From Halomonas urmiana (lineage in GTDB: Bacteria > Pseudomonadota > Gammaproteobacteria > Pseudomonadales > Halomonadaceae), in NCBI RefSeq assembly GCF_005780185.1, contig NZ_VBUI01000001.1:1-64000 (forward strand): 64,000 bases of DNA, written 5' to 3'. Below the pieces are notes generated by a model, which was not told the DNA's origin, searched no databases, and saw only the letters and a program-made list of their open reading frames with translations. Numbering within the stretch: position 1 is the stretch's first letter; each line of letters starts with the position of its first letter. The position numbers and the translations under genes were made by a program. This document shows, one piece after another, positions 20,247 to 28,733 of this stretch.

Positions 20247-20747
20247 ATGAGCAGCGCGGAGCATCACACCTGGATCGGCCTGGGCAGCAACCTCGAGAAC
20301 CCGCGTGAGCACGTCGCACGCGCCCTCGAGGAGCTCGATTGCCTGCCGCTGACGCGTCGCGTCGCCGCCTCAAGGCTCTATGCCAGCCGCCCGGTGGGGC
20401 CCGCCGATCAGCCCGACTACGTCAACGCCGTGGCGCACCTGGTGACGCGGCTCTCGCCGCTCGCCCTGCTCGATCAGCTGCAGGCGCTCGAGCAGCGCCA
20501 CGGCCGGGTGCGCGGCCGCCGCTGGGGCCCTCGCACCCTGGACCTGGACCTGCTGCTCTACGACGACCGCCGGCTCGCGCTGCCGCGCCTGACCCTTCCC
20601 CACCCGGAGATGACCCGGCGCGCCTTCGTGCTGGTGCCGCTGGCCGAGCTGGCTCCGAGCCTCGCCCTCGACGGACATTCGCTGTCCCGCCTTGCGGCCG
20701 AGCTCGAACCCCAGGACCTGGCCCCAGTGTTACCGACCGACAGATGA
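20247..20747 (+). CDS. folK: 6-hydroxymethyl-7,8-dihydropterin pyrophosphokinase
   Basis: HPPK, transfers pyrophosphate from ATP to 6-hydroxymethyl-dihydropterin, the step before FolP in folate synthesis (folP is also in this window). In 166 residues: GLGSNLENP at the N-terminus, YASRPVGPADQPDYVNAV, and the signature RGRRWGPRTLDLDLLLYDD followed by LPHPEMTRRAFVLVPLAEL. Lies one base after pcnB. Confidence 0.97.
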   Translation: MSSAEHHTWIGLGSNLENPREHVARALEELDCLPLTRRVAASRLYASRPVGPADQPDYVNAVAHLVTRLSPLALLDQLQALEQRHGRVRGRRWGPRTLDLDLLLYDDRRLALPRLTLPHPEMTRRAFVLVPLAELAPSLALDGHSLSRLAAELEPQDLAPVLPTDR

Positions 20748-20810
20748 TCACCCCTATACTGTTACCTATCGACACTCCGGCATGATTCGGGTAACAATCG
20801 GGGGTTACAC
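20728..20810. promoter_or_regulatory. Cluster of TGTTACC/GGTAACA half-sites before panB
   Basis: TGTTACC at 20728-20734 and 20760-20766 (32 bp apart), GGTAACA at 20790-20796, and a looser GGTTACA at 20803-20809. The first one lies inside the end of folK. The heptamers are identical to the two upstream of the CrcZ-like RNA. No -24/-12 sequence is seen between here and panB. TATACT at 20755-20760 could be a -10 box, but its best -35 partner is 19 bp away. Role unknown. Confidence 0.35.
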
Positions 20811-20860
20811 CGAGGACGGCCCGCCAGAGGCCTCCCCCGACCAGACGATGAGAACACGCC

Positions 20861-21652
20861 ATGAAAACCGTCACCCTGAGCACGCTGTCGGCCCTCAAGC
20901 GCGCCGGTGAACCCTTCAGCTGCCTGACCGCCTACGACGCCTCCTTTGCGCGGGCGGCCGGCGAAGCCGGCATCGAGGTGCTGCTGGTGGGCGATTCACT
21001 GGGCATGGTCCTGCAGGGACACGCTAGCACTCTGCCGGTGACCCTCGACGAGGTCTGCTATCACACCCGCTGCGTGGCCCGCGGCAAGGGCCGGAGCCTG
21101 CTGATGGTCGACCTGCCCTTCATGAGCAACGCAAGCCAAGAGCGCCTGCTCCAGGATGCCGGCGCCCTGATGCGCGCCGGCGCCGAGCTGGTCAAGGTCG
21201 AGGGCGAGGCCTGGATGGCCGAGGGCATTCGCGAGCTGACGCGCCGCGGCGTTCCGGTCTGTGCCCACCTTGGCCTGACGCCCCAGTCGGTCTACCAGCT
21301 GGGCGGCTACAAGGTGCAGGGCCGCGAGGCCGATCAGGCGACGCGGATCCTCGAGGACGCCCGCACGCTGGTCGAGGCCGGCGCCTCGGTGATCCTGCTG
21401 GAGTGCGTGCCGGCGAGCCTGGGTCGGGCGGTGAGCGAGACGCTGGAGGTGCCGGTGATCGGCATCGGCGCCGGCCCCGATACCGATGGCCAGATCCTCG
21501 TGATGCATGACGTGCTGGGCGTGAGCCACGGCCGCGCGCCGCGCTTCGTCAAGAACTTCATGGTGGATGCCGACGACATCCAGGGCGCCTTCCGTCACTA
21601 CCATGAGGACGTCAAGGCCCGTCGCTTCCCCGCCGAAGCGCACTGCTTCTAA
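20861..21652 (+). CDS. panB: 3-methyl-2-oxobutanoate hydroxymethyltransferase
   Basis: First committed step of pantothenate synthesis: transfers a hydroxymethyl group from methylene-THF to 2-oxoisovalerate. The 263-residue (beta/alpha)8 protein has LTAYDASFARAAGEAG, VGDSLGMVLQGH (metal-binding Asp), DLPFMSN, VKVEGE, CAHLGLTPQSV and GIGAGPDTDGQILVMHD, all typical of PanB. Followed by panC after 25 nt and panD, giving a complete panBCD set. Confidence 0.98.
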   Translation: MKTVTLSTLSALKRAGEPFSCLTAYDASFARAAGEAGIEVLLVGDSLGMVLQGHASTLPVTLDEVCYHTRCVARGKGRSLLMVDLPFMSNASQERLLQDAGALMRAGAELVKVEGEAWMAEGIRELTRRGVPVCAHLGLTPQSVYQLGGYKVQGREADQATRILEDARTLVEAGASVILLECVPASLGRAVSETLEVPVIGIGAGPDTDGQILVMHDVLGVSHGRAPRFVKNFMVDADDIQGAFRHYHEDVKARRFPAEAHCF

Positions 21653-21677
21653 GCCGTTATTCCGGGAGCTCTAGACG

Positions 21678-22526
21678 ATGCGTACCCTGCACGAGATCGC
21701 CCCCTTGCGTGAGACCCTGGACGATGCCCGTCGACGCGGCCAGCGCATCGCCCTGGTGCCGACCATGGGCAACCTTCACGAGGGCCACCTGGCGCTGATC
21801 GCGGAAGCCCGCCGCCGCGGCGACCTGGTGGTGGCGACCATCTTCGTCAATCCGCTGCAATTCGGTCCCGGCGAGGATCTGGATGCCTACCCGCGCACCC
21901 TCGCCGAGGACCAGGCCAAACTGGAGGCGGCCGGCTGCGACCTGCTGTTCGCCCCCGAGACCACCACGCTCTACCCCCGCGGGCTCGAGGCCCAGACCCG
22001 CGTCAGCGTGCCTGAGGTCAGCGAGGGGCTGTGTGGCGGCGACCGGCCCGGCCACTTCGACGGAGTCGCCACCGTGGTGACCATGCTCCTCCAGCTGGTG
22101 CAGCCCGACGTGGCCTGCTTCGGCGAGAAGGACTACCAGCAGCTGGCGGTGATCCGCCGTCTGGTGGCCGATCTACACCTGCCGGTGGAGATCGCCGGCG
22201 TGCCGATCGTACGTGCCGAGGACGGCCTGGCGCTCTCCTCGCGCAACGGCTACCTGGACGCGACGCAGCGCGCCGTGGCGCCGATCCTCTACGCCACCCT
22301 GTGCGCGCTGCGCACGGCGCTGGAGGACGGCGCCGCCCCGCACGACACCCTGAGCGACGGCCTCGCCCGCCTGGAGACGGCCGGCTTCGCGCCGGACTAC
22401 CTGGAGCTGCGCGCCGCCGACCTGGGCCCCGTCGAGGCGACGACGCGCGAGGCCGTACTGCTCGCCGCGGCCCGCCTGGGCCCGACCCGACTGATCGACA
22501 ACCTGAGCCTGACCCTGCCGCGCTGA
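21678..22526 (+). CDS. panC: Pantothenate synthetase
   Basis: ATP-dependent condensation of pantoate with beta-alanine. The 282-residue protein shows the HIGH-type motif [45 protein letters not shown] and the KMSKS-like SSRNGYLD, in the usual order. Pantoate comes from the PanB product after a ketopantoate reductase not seen here; beta-alanine comes from PanD next door. Confidence 0.98.
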   Translation: MRTLHEIAPLRETLDDARRRGQRIALVPTMGNLHEGHLALIAEARRRGDLVVATIFVNPLQFGPGEDLDAYPRTLAEDQAKLEAAGCDLLFAPETTTLYPRGLEAQTRVSVPEVSEGLCGGDRPGHFDGVATVVTMLLQLVQPDVACFGEKDYQQLAVIRRLVADLHLPVEIAGVPIVRAEDGLALSSRNGYLDATQRAVAPILYATLCALRTALEDGAAPHDTLSDGLARLETAGFAPDYLELRAADLGPVEATTREAVLLAAARLGPTRLIDNLSLTLPR

Positions 22527-22561
22527 ACCCGCGGCATCGCGACCAGAGGAACCCTTGTCCC

Positions 22562-22942
22562 ATGCAGACCATCATGCTCAAGGCCAAGCTACACATGGCC
22601 CGCGTCACCCATGCCGTGCTCAACTACGAAGGCTCCTGCGCCATCGACGGTGAGCTGCTGAACATGTCCGGCATCCGCGAGAACGAACAGATCCAGATCT
22701 ACAACGTCGAGAACGGCCAGCGCTTCACCACCTACGCCATCCGCGCCGAGGAAGGCTCGCGGATCATCTCGGTGAACGGCGCGGCCGCCCACCTCGCCAC
22801 CGAAGGGCAGCGCGTGATCATCTGCAGCTACGCCCACTACAGCGAGGCCGAGCTCGACGCTCACCAGCCGGCTCTGGTCTATCTCCAGGAAGGCAACGTC
22901 GTCAGCCACACCAGCAACGCCATTCCCGTTCAGCTGGCCTGA
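22562..22942 (+). CDS. panD: Aspartate 1-decarboxylase (pyruvoyl-dependent)
   Basis: Makes beta-alanine from aspartate. The 126-residue proenzyme self-cleaves at Gly24-Ser25 (YEGSCAID), and Ser25 becomes the pyruvoyl group. [30 protein letters not shown] and the conserved NGAAAHLA are all present. Start at 22562 gives the canonical [19 protein letters not shown]-terminus and follows an AGAGGAA site. A GC-rich hairpin follows the stop. Confidence 0.97.
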   Translation: MQTIMLKAKLHMARVTHAVLNYEGSCAIDGELLNMSGIRENEQIQIYNVENGQRFTTYAIRAEEGSRIISVNGAAAHLATEGQRVIICSYAHYSEAELDAHQPALVYLQEGNVVSHTSNAIPVQLA

Positions 22943-22948
22943 CGCCTC

Positions 22949-22975
22949 GCGGGCACCCCGCCCCGGGGTGCCCGC
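22949..22975 (+). terminator. Hairpin after panD
   Basis: GCGGGCACCCC (22949-22959) pairs with GGGGTGCCCGC (22965-22975), an 11-bp perfect stem with a 5-nt loop. There is no clear T-run, so termination may be incomplete. The core resembles the 16-bp palindrome at 145-160. Confidence 0.55.
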
Positions 22976-23116
22976 GCTTCCTCCGCGCGCCGCGCGCTCT
23001 TCGACGAGCTCTCTTCGTCGAGTTCTGCGCGCCGCTCTTTCCCTGCCGTGCCCCCTCAGCCTGCCGCCCTCTTGGCGACGCGCGCCCCGCGACGCACCCC
23101 TACGGCCATGGAAGCA

Positions 23117-23146
23117 TTGCCGCGACGCACAAGACTCCCCTATGCT
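23117..23146 (+). promoter_or_regulatory. Candidate promoter of the thiolase gene
   Basis: TTGCCG (23117-23122), 18-bp spacer, TATGCT (23141-23146), about 85 nt before the thiolase ATG. Elsewhere in the 296-nt gap after panD I see only a short inverted repeat (TCGACGA 23001-23007 / TCGTCGA 23015-23021). Confidence 0.35.
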
Positions 23147-23238
23147 GAGAACCTCGGCTCTGTCTGAGACGTCATCGAGTGCAGGGTGTCCACCAGACAC
23201 GGCCGCCAGTCCGCTACCTATTTTCAGGAGTATCTCGC

Positions 23239-24414
23239 ATGCAAGACGTGGTGATCGTTGCCGCACGCCGTACCGCCGTCGGCACCTTCGGCGGCTCCTT
23301 GGCCGGTATCCCCGCCAGCGACCTGGGTGCCCATGTCATCAAGGACATCCTGGCCTCCACCGGCGTCGCCGGCGACCAGGTCGACGAGGTCCTGCTCGGC
23401 CAGGTGCTGACCGCCGGCGTCGGCCAGAACCCCGCCCGCCAGGCGAGCATCAAGGCCGGCCTGCCGGACGCGGTGCCCGCCATGACCATCAACAAGGTCT
23501 GCGGCTCTGGCCTCAAGGCCCTGCACCTGGGCGCTCAGGCCATCATGCTCGGCGATGCCGAGCTGATCATCGCCGGCGGCCAGGAGAACATGTCCGCCTC
23601 GCCCCATGTGCTGCCCAATTCGCGTAACGGCCAGCGCATGGGTGACTGGAAGGCCGTCGACACCATGGTCCACGACGGGCTCTGGGATGCCTTCAACAAC
23701 TACCACATGGGCATCACCGCCGAGAACCTGGCCGAGAAGTACGGCATCACCCGCGAGCAGATGGACGAGTTCGCCGCCGGCTCCCAGCAGAAGGCCGCCG
23801 CGGCCATCCGCGAGGGCAAGTTCAAGGGCCAGATCGTGCCGGTCGAGATTCCCCAGCGCAAGGGCGACCCGGTGGTCTTCGACACCGACGAGGGCCCGCG
23901 CGACGTGACCGCCGAGAAGCTCGCCGGCATGCGTCCCGCCTTCAAGAAGGACGGCAGCGTCACCGCCGGCAACGCCTCCTCGATCAACGATGGCGCCGCC
24001 GTGGTCATGCTCTGTTCCGCCGAGAAGGCCAAGGCGCTGGGCCTCGAGCCGCTGGCCCGCATCAAGGCTTACTCCAACGCCGGCGTCGACCCGTCGATCA
24101 TGGGCATCGGTCCGGCCCCGGCCACCCGCCGCTGCCTGGAGAAGGCCGGCTGGAGCCTGGACGACCTGGACCTGGTCGAGGCCAACGAGGCCTTCGCCGC
24201 TCAGGCGCTCTCGGTCAACAAGGAGCTGGGTTGGGATACCGACAAGGTCAATGTCAACGGCGGCGCCATCGCCATCGGCCACCCCATCGGCGCCTCCGGC
24301 TGCCGCATCCTGGTGACCCTGGTGCACGAGATGATCGCCCGCGATGCCAAGAAGGGCCTGGCGACGCTGTGCATCGGCGGCGGGCAGGGCGTGGCGCTGG
24401 CCATCGAGCGGTAA
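23239..24414 (+). CDS. Acetyl-CoA C-acetyltransferase (thiolase)
   Basis: Biosynthetic-type thiolase that condenses two acetyl-CoA, or cleaves acetoacetyl-CoA. In 391 residues it has the nucleophile Cys in [40 protein letters not shown], the base-forming [18 protein letters not shown] and the second catalytic Cys in [21 protein letters not shown] lies 9 nt before the ATG. Sequence is of the PhaA/AtoB type; PHB synthesis is common in Halomonas, but no phaB or phaC is nearby, so the pathway is not fixed. It converges on pnp across a repeat element with a terminator. Confidence 0.95.
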   Translation: MQDVVIVAARRTAVGTFGGSLAGIPASDLGAHVIKDILASTGVAGDQVDEVLLGQVLTAGVGQNPARQASIKAGLPDAVPAMTINKVCGSGLKALHLGAQAIMLGDAELIIAGGQENMSASPHVLPNSRNGQRMGDWKAVDTMVHDGLWDAFNNYHMGITAENLAEKYGITREQMDEFAAGSQQKAAAAIREGKFKGQIVPVEIPQRKGDPVVFDTDEGPRDVTAEKLAGMRPAFKKDGSVTAGNASSINDGAAVVMLCSAEKAKALGLEPLARIKAYSNAGVDPSIMGIGPAPATRRCLEKAGWSLDDLDLVEANEAFAAQALSVNKELGWDTDKVNVNGGAIAIGHPIGASGCRILVTLVHEMIARDAKKGLATLCIGGGQGVALAIER

Positions 24415-24429
24415 CGCGCTACGCGCGAG

Positions 24430-24485
24430 CTCGAAGCTCGAAGCTCGAAGCTCGAAGCTCGAAGCTCGAAGCTCGAAGCTCGAAG
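24430..24485. repeat. Tandem repeat (CTCGAAG) x 8
   Basis: Eight perfect head-to-tail copies of the heptamer CTCGAAG without a single change, ending CAGAGCC. Identity of all units suggests recent expansion by slippage, so copy number may vary between strains. Confidence 0.95.
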
Positions 24486-24500
24486 CAGAGCCTAAACAGA

Positions 24501-24536
24501 ACCGCCCCCGCAGCCAGGCTGCGGGGGCGGTTTTTC
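24501..24536. terminator. Bidirectional terminator between thiolase and pnp
   Basis: ACCGCCCCCGCAGC (24501-24514) pairs perfectly with GCTGCGGGGGCGGT (24518-24531) over a CAG loop; TTTTTCTT follows on the plus strand. On the minus strand TTCTGTTT follows, so it can also stop pnp transcription. Confidence 0.9.
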
Positions 24537-24581
24537 TTCCAGCTTCAAGCTTCCGGCTTTCAGCTCGCCGCAGGCGGTCGC

Positions 24582-26717
24582 TTACAGCTCGGGCTCGGCG
24601 GCCGCTTCAGCCTCGAAGGCGGCCTTCTCTTCCGGGGTGATCTCCTTGATGGTGAGCTTCACCCGGTTGCGGTTGTCGATATCGAGCACCTTGACGATGG
24701 GCTCGTCGCCCTCGTTGAGGAAGTCGCGCACGTCATTGACCCGCTCCGGCACGATCTGGGAGATGTGCACCAGGCCGTCGGTGCCCGGCATGATGTTGAC
24801 GAAGGCGCCGAAGTCGGCGATGCGCACCACCTTGCCACGGTAGAGCTTGCCGATCTCGGGCTCGGCGGTGATCGCGAGCACGGTGTCGATGGCCGCCTTG
24901 GCCGCCGTCTTGTCCTCGGCGTAGATGCGCACGGTGCCGTCGTCGTCCAGGTCGATGGAGGCGCCGGTGTCCTCGCAGATCTTGCGGATGGTGGCGCCGC
25001 CCTTACCGATGACGTCGCGGATCTTCTCCGGATCGATCTTGAGGGTCGCCATGGAGGGCGCGTTCTCGGAGACCTCGGTGCGGCTCTGGGCGATCACGGT
25101 GTTCATCTGCTCGAGGATCTGCTGGCGCGCCCCGTGGGCCTGCTGCAGCGCCTGCTCCATGATCTCCTCGTTGATGCCCTCGATCTTGATGTCCATCTGC
25201 AGGGCGGTGACGCCCTCGGAGGAACCGGCCACCTTGAAGTCCATGTCGCCCAGGTGATCCTCGTCGCCGAGGATGTCGGTGAGCACGGCGAAGCCGTCGT
25301 CATCCTTGACCAGGCCCATGGCGATGCCGGCCACCGGCGCCTTCATCGGCACCCCGGCATCCATCAGCGCCAGCGACGAGCCGCACACCGATGCCATGGA
25401 GCTCGAACCGTTGGACTCGGTGATCTCGGAGACCACGCGAATGGTGTAAGGGAAATCGGCCTCGTTGGGCAGCATGGCCTGCACGCCGCGACGCGCCAGG
25501 CGGCCGTGACCGATCTCGCGACGCTTGGGTCCGCCCATGAAGCCGGCCTCCCCCACGCTGTAGGGAGGAAAGTTGTAGTGCAGCAGGAAGCGGTCCTTGC
25601 GCTCGCCCTCCAGCGACTCGATCAGCTGGGAGTCGCGCAGGGTGCCCAGCGTCGCCACCACGATGGCCTGGGTCTCGCCGCGGGTGAAGATCGCCGAACC
25701 GTGGGTCTTGGGCAGGCTGCCGACCTCGATGGAGAGCGGACGCACGGTCTTGTGATCGCGACCGTCGATGCGCGGCTCGCCCTTGACCACTCGCGAGCGC
25801 ACCACGCGCTTCTCGAGGCCGGCGAAGGCGCCCTTCACCTCGTCGGCCGCGAACTGGCCCTCTTCCTCACCGGCGAACTGCTCGACGGCCTGATCCTTGA
25901 GGGCGGACAGGGCGTCCTGGCGAGCCATCTTGTCGATGATGCGGTAGGCCTCGCCGACCTTCGCCTCGAAAGCCTCGGCCATGGCGCCCTTGAGGGCGAC
26001 ATTCTCGGCGGGGGCTTGCCAGTCCCACTTGGCCTTGCCGGCCTCGGCGGTCAGCTCGTTGATGGCGGTGATCGCCACCTGCATCTCCTGGTGCGCGTAG
26101 AGCACGGCGCCCAGCATCTCGTCCTCGAGCAGCTCCTTGGCCTCGGACTCGACCATCAGCACCGCCTTCTCGGTACCGGCGACCACCATGTTGAGCTCGG
26201 AGTCACCCAGCTCTTCCACGGTGGGGTTGAGGAAGTAGCCGTTGTCCTCGGTGAAGCCCACCCGCGCGGCGCCGATCGGGCCGTTGAAGGGCACGCCGGA
26301 GATCGCCAAGGCGGCGGAGGTGCCGAGCATCGCCGCGATGTCCGGATCGTGGTTGCGATCGGTGGAGAGCACCGAGCAGACCACCTGCACCTCGTTCATG
26401 AAACCCTTGGGGAAGAGCGGGCGGATCGGGCGATCGATCAGCCGCGAGGTGAGGGTCTCCTTCTCGGTGGGACGCCCCTCGCGCTTGAAGAAGCCGCCGG
26501 GAATCTTGCCGACCGCGTAAGTCTTCTCCTGATAGAACACCCCCAGCGGGAAGAAGGGCTGAGCAGGATTGGCCTCTTTCTTGGCCACCACGGTGCACAG
26601 CACCACGGTGTCGTCCATGGTGACCATCACGGCACCGGTAGCCTGGCGGGCGATGCGCCCGGTTTCCAGGGTGACGGTGCTGCGACCGTACTGAAACGTT
26701 TTCTTGACCGGGTTCAC
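24582..26717 (-). CDS. pnp: Polyribonucleotide nucleotidyltransferase
   Basis: PNPase, the 3'-5' phosphorolytic exoribonuclease of the degradosome. The 711 residues comprise two RNase PH-like cores with an alpha-helical linker, then KH ([21 protein letters not shown]) and S1 ([21 protein letters not shown]) domains. I chose the GTG at 26717 ([20 protein letters not shown]) because it has AAGGAAG upstream and matches the family start; upstream in-frame codons run into a dispersed repeat. Downstream of rpsO as in most proteobacteria. Confidence 0.97.
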   Translation of the reverse strand: MNPVKKTFQYGRSTVTLETGRIARQATGAVMVTMDDTVVLCTVVAKKEANPAQPFFPLGVFYQEKTYAVGKIPGGFFKREGRPTEKETLTSRLIDRPIRPLFPKGFMNEVQVVCSVLSTDRNHDPDIAAMLGTSAALAISGVPFNGPIGAARVGFTEDNGYFLNPTVEELGDSELNMVVAGTEKAVLMVESEAKELLEDEMLGAVLYAHQEMQVAITAINELTAEAGKAKWDWQAPAENVALKGAMAEAFEAKVGEAYRIIDKMARQDALSALKDQAVEQFAGEEEGQFAADEVKGAFAGLEKRVVRSRVVKGEPRIDGRDHKTVRPLSIEVGSLPKTHGSAIFTRGETQAIVVATLGTLRDSQLIESLEGERKDRFLLHYNFPPYSVGEAGFMGGPKRREIGHGRLARRGVQAMLPNEADFPYTIRVVSEITESNGSSSMASVCGSSLALMDAGVPMKAPVAGIAMGLVKDDDGFAVLTDILGDEDHLGDMDFKVAGSSEGVTALQMDIKIEGINEEIMEQALQQAHGARQQILEQMNTVIAQSRTEVSENAPSMATLKIDPEKIRDVIGKGGATIRKICEDTGASIDLDDDGTVRIYAEDKTAAKAAIDTVLAITAEPEIGKLYRGKVVRIADFGAFVNIMPGTDGLVHISQIVPERVNDVRDFLNEGDEPIVKVLDIDNRNRVKLTIKEITPEEKAAFEAEAAAEPEL

Positions 26718-26841
26718 GGCGACTTCCTTCAACTTTTCTGTGTTTGGGTCGTTTTGACTCGGCGACCATTTTAGGGGTTGACGCCCGCGGCGGCCACCGG
26801 TTAGCGACATTTCCAATGGAGGCAGGCTACGAGGGGCGCCG

Positions 26842-26929
26842 GGGACAGGCCGAAGAGGGGGTCCTACGCCAGGGAAGGCGTCGGTAGCGCCCAGGGAGGG
26901 GTTCACAGCGCCCCCTCGCAGGCCTGTCC
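26842..26929 (-). repeat. 88-bp dispersed repeat, copy A
   Basis: Read on the minus strand this aligns without gaps to 45928-46015 with 76 of 88 identical bases. The ends are inverted (GGACAGGCC / GGCCTGTCC, 9 bp). Inside is a hairpin ACGCC...GGCGT, and the other copy has ATGCC...GGCAT, so one base pair changed on both sides (C-G versus T-A). It sits in the rpsO-pnp gap. No ORF or transposase. Could be a MITE-like or BIME-like element. Confidence 0.85.
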
Positions 26930-26972
26930 TCCGGGTCAGCCCCGAGCCGCGGCTTGACCATCCATAGACACA

Positions 26973-27000
26973 AAACGGGCAGCCCAAAGGCTGCCCGTTT
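26973..27000 (-). terminator. Terminator after rpsO
   Basis: AAACGGGCAGCC (26973-26984) and GGCTGCCCGTTT (26989-27000) form a 12-bp stem with a 4-nt loop; on the minus strand the stem ends in TTTTG. In the remaining rpsO-pnp gap (306 nt in all) I see only the dispersed repeat and no clear pnp promoter. Confidence 0.85.
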
Positions 27001-27023
27001 CGTTACCGCGTGGGGCGCGTCGC

Positions 27024-27293
27024 TTAGCGGCGCAGGCCCAGACGCTGGATCAGCGACTGATAGCGCTCGAAATCCTTGCGCTTCAGGTAGTCCAGCAGCT
27101 TGCGGCGCTGGTTGACCATGCGGATCAGGCCACGACGAGAGTGGTGATCCTGCTTGTTGGTCTTGAAGTGATCCTGCAGGCCATCGATGTTGGCGCTCAG
27201 CAGGGCCACCTGCACTTCGGGGGAACCGGTGTCGTTGTCGCCACGACCGTACTCGCTGACGATTGCGGACTTCTGCTCGGCTGTCAGTGCCAT
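27024..27293 (-). CDS. rpsO: 30S ribosomal protein S15
   Basis: 89-residue primary 16S-binding protein of the 30S platform. The sequence [32 protein letters not shown]...[21 protein letters not shown] is canonical. GGAGAGACAG precedes the ATG. In E. coli S15 represses its own mRNA through a pseudoknot in the leader; that was not assessed here. It sits between truB (80 nt upstream) and pnp. Confidence 0.99.
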   Translation of the reverse strand: MALTAEQKSAIVSEYGRGDNDTGSPEVQVALLSANIDGLQDHFKTNKQDHHSRRGLIRMVNQRRKLLDYLKRKDFERYQSLIQRLGLRR

Positions 27294-27372
27294 CTGTCTC
27301 TCCAGTAAGCAATATGCTTGGGGGTTGAATGTGTGAGACCACGCATATTTGCAGTCTCGGGCGTCTCTCCCT

Positions 27373-28290
27373 TCACTCGGCTGCGGTGCTTAGCAGCCGT
27401 TTCGGCGCCACCTCCTGTGGCCCCGTCACCGTGGCGAGGCCCAGGAAGGCCTCGCCACGATAGAGTCTGGCGATCTCGCCCTCGGCGAGTTCGCAGGCCT
27501 CGACCCGGGCCGACTGGCCATGGGTCAGGCGTCCCGCGGCCTCGGCATCGACATCGAGGCGCGGCAGGTGATCGACCAGCACGTCCATCGGCAACAGCGT
27601 GGCCTCGCGCTCGGTCTGATCGGCCAGGGCCTCGAGCGAGGCGAAATCCCGCATGCCGTCGCTCGTAAAGGGGCCGGTCGCCAGCCGCCGCAGCGCGCTG
27701 ATGTGGGCCCCGCACCCCAGGGCGCGGCCGATGTCCTCGGCCAGCGTGCGGATGTAGGTGCCCTTGCTGACGCGGACCTCCAGCTCGAAGGCCTCGGCCT
27801 CGCAGGCGAGAAGCCGGGCATCATACACCGTCACGCGACGGGCTGCACGCTCGATCGACTTGCCCTCGCGGGCGAGTTCGTAGAGCTTACGGCCCTGGTG
27901 CTTGAGGGCCGAATACATCGGCGGGACCTGATCGATCTCGCCGCGAAAACGTGTCAGCACGCCCTCGATGTCGGCCTCGGTGAGCCGCGGCACCGCATGA
28001 CGCTCGATCACCGCGCCCTCGGCATCGCCGCTGTCGGTGACCACGCCGAGCTCCACCCGGGTGCGGTAGACCTTATCGGCCTCCAGCAGATGAGCGGAGA
28101 ACTTGGTCGCCTCGCCGAAACAGACCGGCAGCAGGCCGGTGGCCATGGGATCGAGCGTCCCGGTATGGCCGGCCTTCTGGGCCTGGAACAGGCGCCGTGT
28201 CCGCTGCAGGGCATGGTTGCTGGACGCCCCCGCAGGCTTGTCCAGCAGCAGCACGCCGTTCACCGGCAGTCCGCGACGTCGCCGAGCCAT
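27373..28290 (-). CDS. truB: tRNA pseudouridine(55) synthase
   Basis: Makes pseudouridine 55 in the T-loop of tRNAs. The 305-residue protein has [36 protein letters not shown] (catalytic Asp in GTLDP), [18 protein letters not shown] and [14 protein letters not shown], then a C-terminal PUA-like part. Its ATG overlaps the rbfA stop by one base. Confidence 0.98.
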   Translation of the reverse strand: MARRRRGLPVNGVLLLDKPAGASSNHALQRTRRLFQAQKAGHTGTLDPMATGLLPVCFGEATKFSAHLLEADKVYRTRVELGVVTDSGDAEGAVIERHAVPRLTEADIEGVLTRFRGEIDQVPPMYSALKHQGRKLYELAREGKSIERAARRVTVYDARLLACEAEAFELEVRVSKGTYIRTLAEDIGRALGCGAHISALRRLATGPFTSDGMRDFASLEALADQTEREATLLPMDVLVDHLPRLDVDAEAAGRLTHGQSARVEACELAEGEIARLYRGEAFLGLATVTGPQEVAPKRLLSTAAE

Positions 28291-28715
28291 CAGTCGCGCT
28301 CGTGGTCGTCGGAAGCACCGTCGCGCGGCGCGACGCCCGGAGCGTCGTCCGTCTCGCCACGATCGCTGGCCACGGCCTCGTCGATCAGCGACGACAACCG
28401 CTGACCGCGCACCACGCTCTCATCGTAATGAAAGCGCAGCTCCGGCACGTGACGCAGCTTGATGCGCCGGGCGATCTGGCTGCGCAGGAAGCCGGCGGCG
28501 CGCTTGAGCACCGCCAGGTTCTCCTTGATGCGCTCGGGCGCCTGCTCACCCAGCAGGGTCACGTGGACATCGGCATAGCCGAGGTCACGGCTGACCTCGA
28601 CGCCACTCACGGTGACCATGCCCAGGCGCGGGTCCTTGACCTCGCGCTGGATGAGTACCGCCAGCTCCTTCTGGAGCTGGTCGGCGACCCGGTCGGTACG
28701 CTTGAATTCCCGCAT
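28290..28715 (-). CDS. rbfA: Ribosome-binding factor A
   Basis: Cold-shock-related 30S maturation factor with a single KH-like domain. At 141 residues it has MREFKRTDRVADQLQKELAVLIQ at the N-terminus, VKDPRLGMVTVSGVEVSRDLGYADVHVTLLG, and LRHVPELRFHYDESVVRG. The C-terminal acidic tail (after about residue 118) is disordered, as often in halophilic bacteria. 18 nt after infB. Confidence 0.97.
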   Translation of the reverse strand: MREFKRTDRVADQLQKELAVLIQREVKDPRLGMVTVSGVEVSRDLGYADVHVTLLGEQAPERIKENLAVLKRAAGFLRSQIARRIKLRHVPELRFHYDESVVRGQRLSSLIDEAVASDRGETDDAPGVAPRDGASDDHERD

Positions 28716-28733
28716 GGTCGCCTCCTGGGGCCC

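Larger units (their letters stand above)
24415..24575. repeat. Heptad-arm terminator element, copy 1
   Basis: Starts on the base after the thiolase stop. Order: small hairpin CGCGCTACGCGCGAGC (24415-24430); eight heptamers CTCGAAG (24430-24485); a 14-bp terminator stem (24501-24531); four heptamers of the opposite sense, CTTCCAG, CTTCAAG, CTTCCGG, CTTTCAG (24536-24563); and CAGCTNNCCGNAGG at the end. It fills the gap to the convergent pnp. The same plan recurs at 40639-40759. The left array is CNNGAAG and the right CTTCNNG, so the arms can pair. Origin unknown. Confidence 0.8.

Noticed and set aside
24430-24485. Tandem heptamers as a CRISPR array
   Set aside because: Units are contiguous with no spacers and are only 7 bp long; no cas genes are near.
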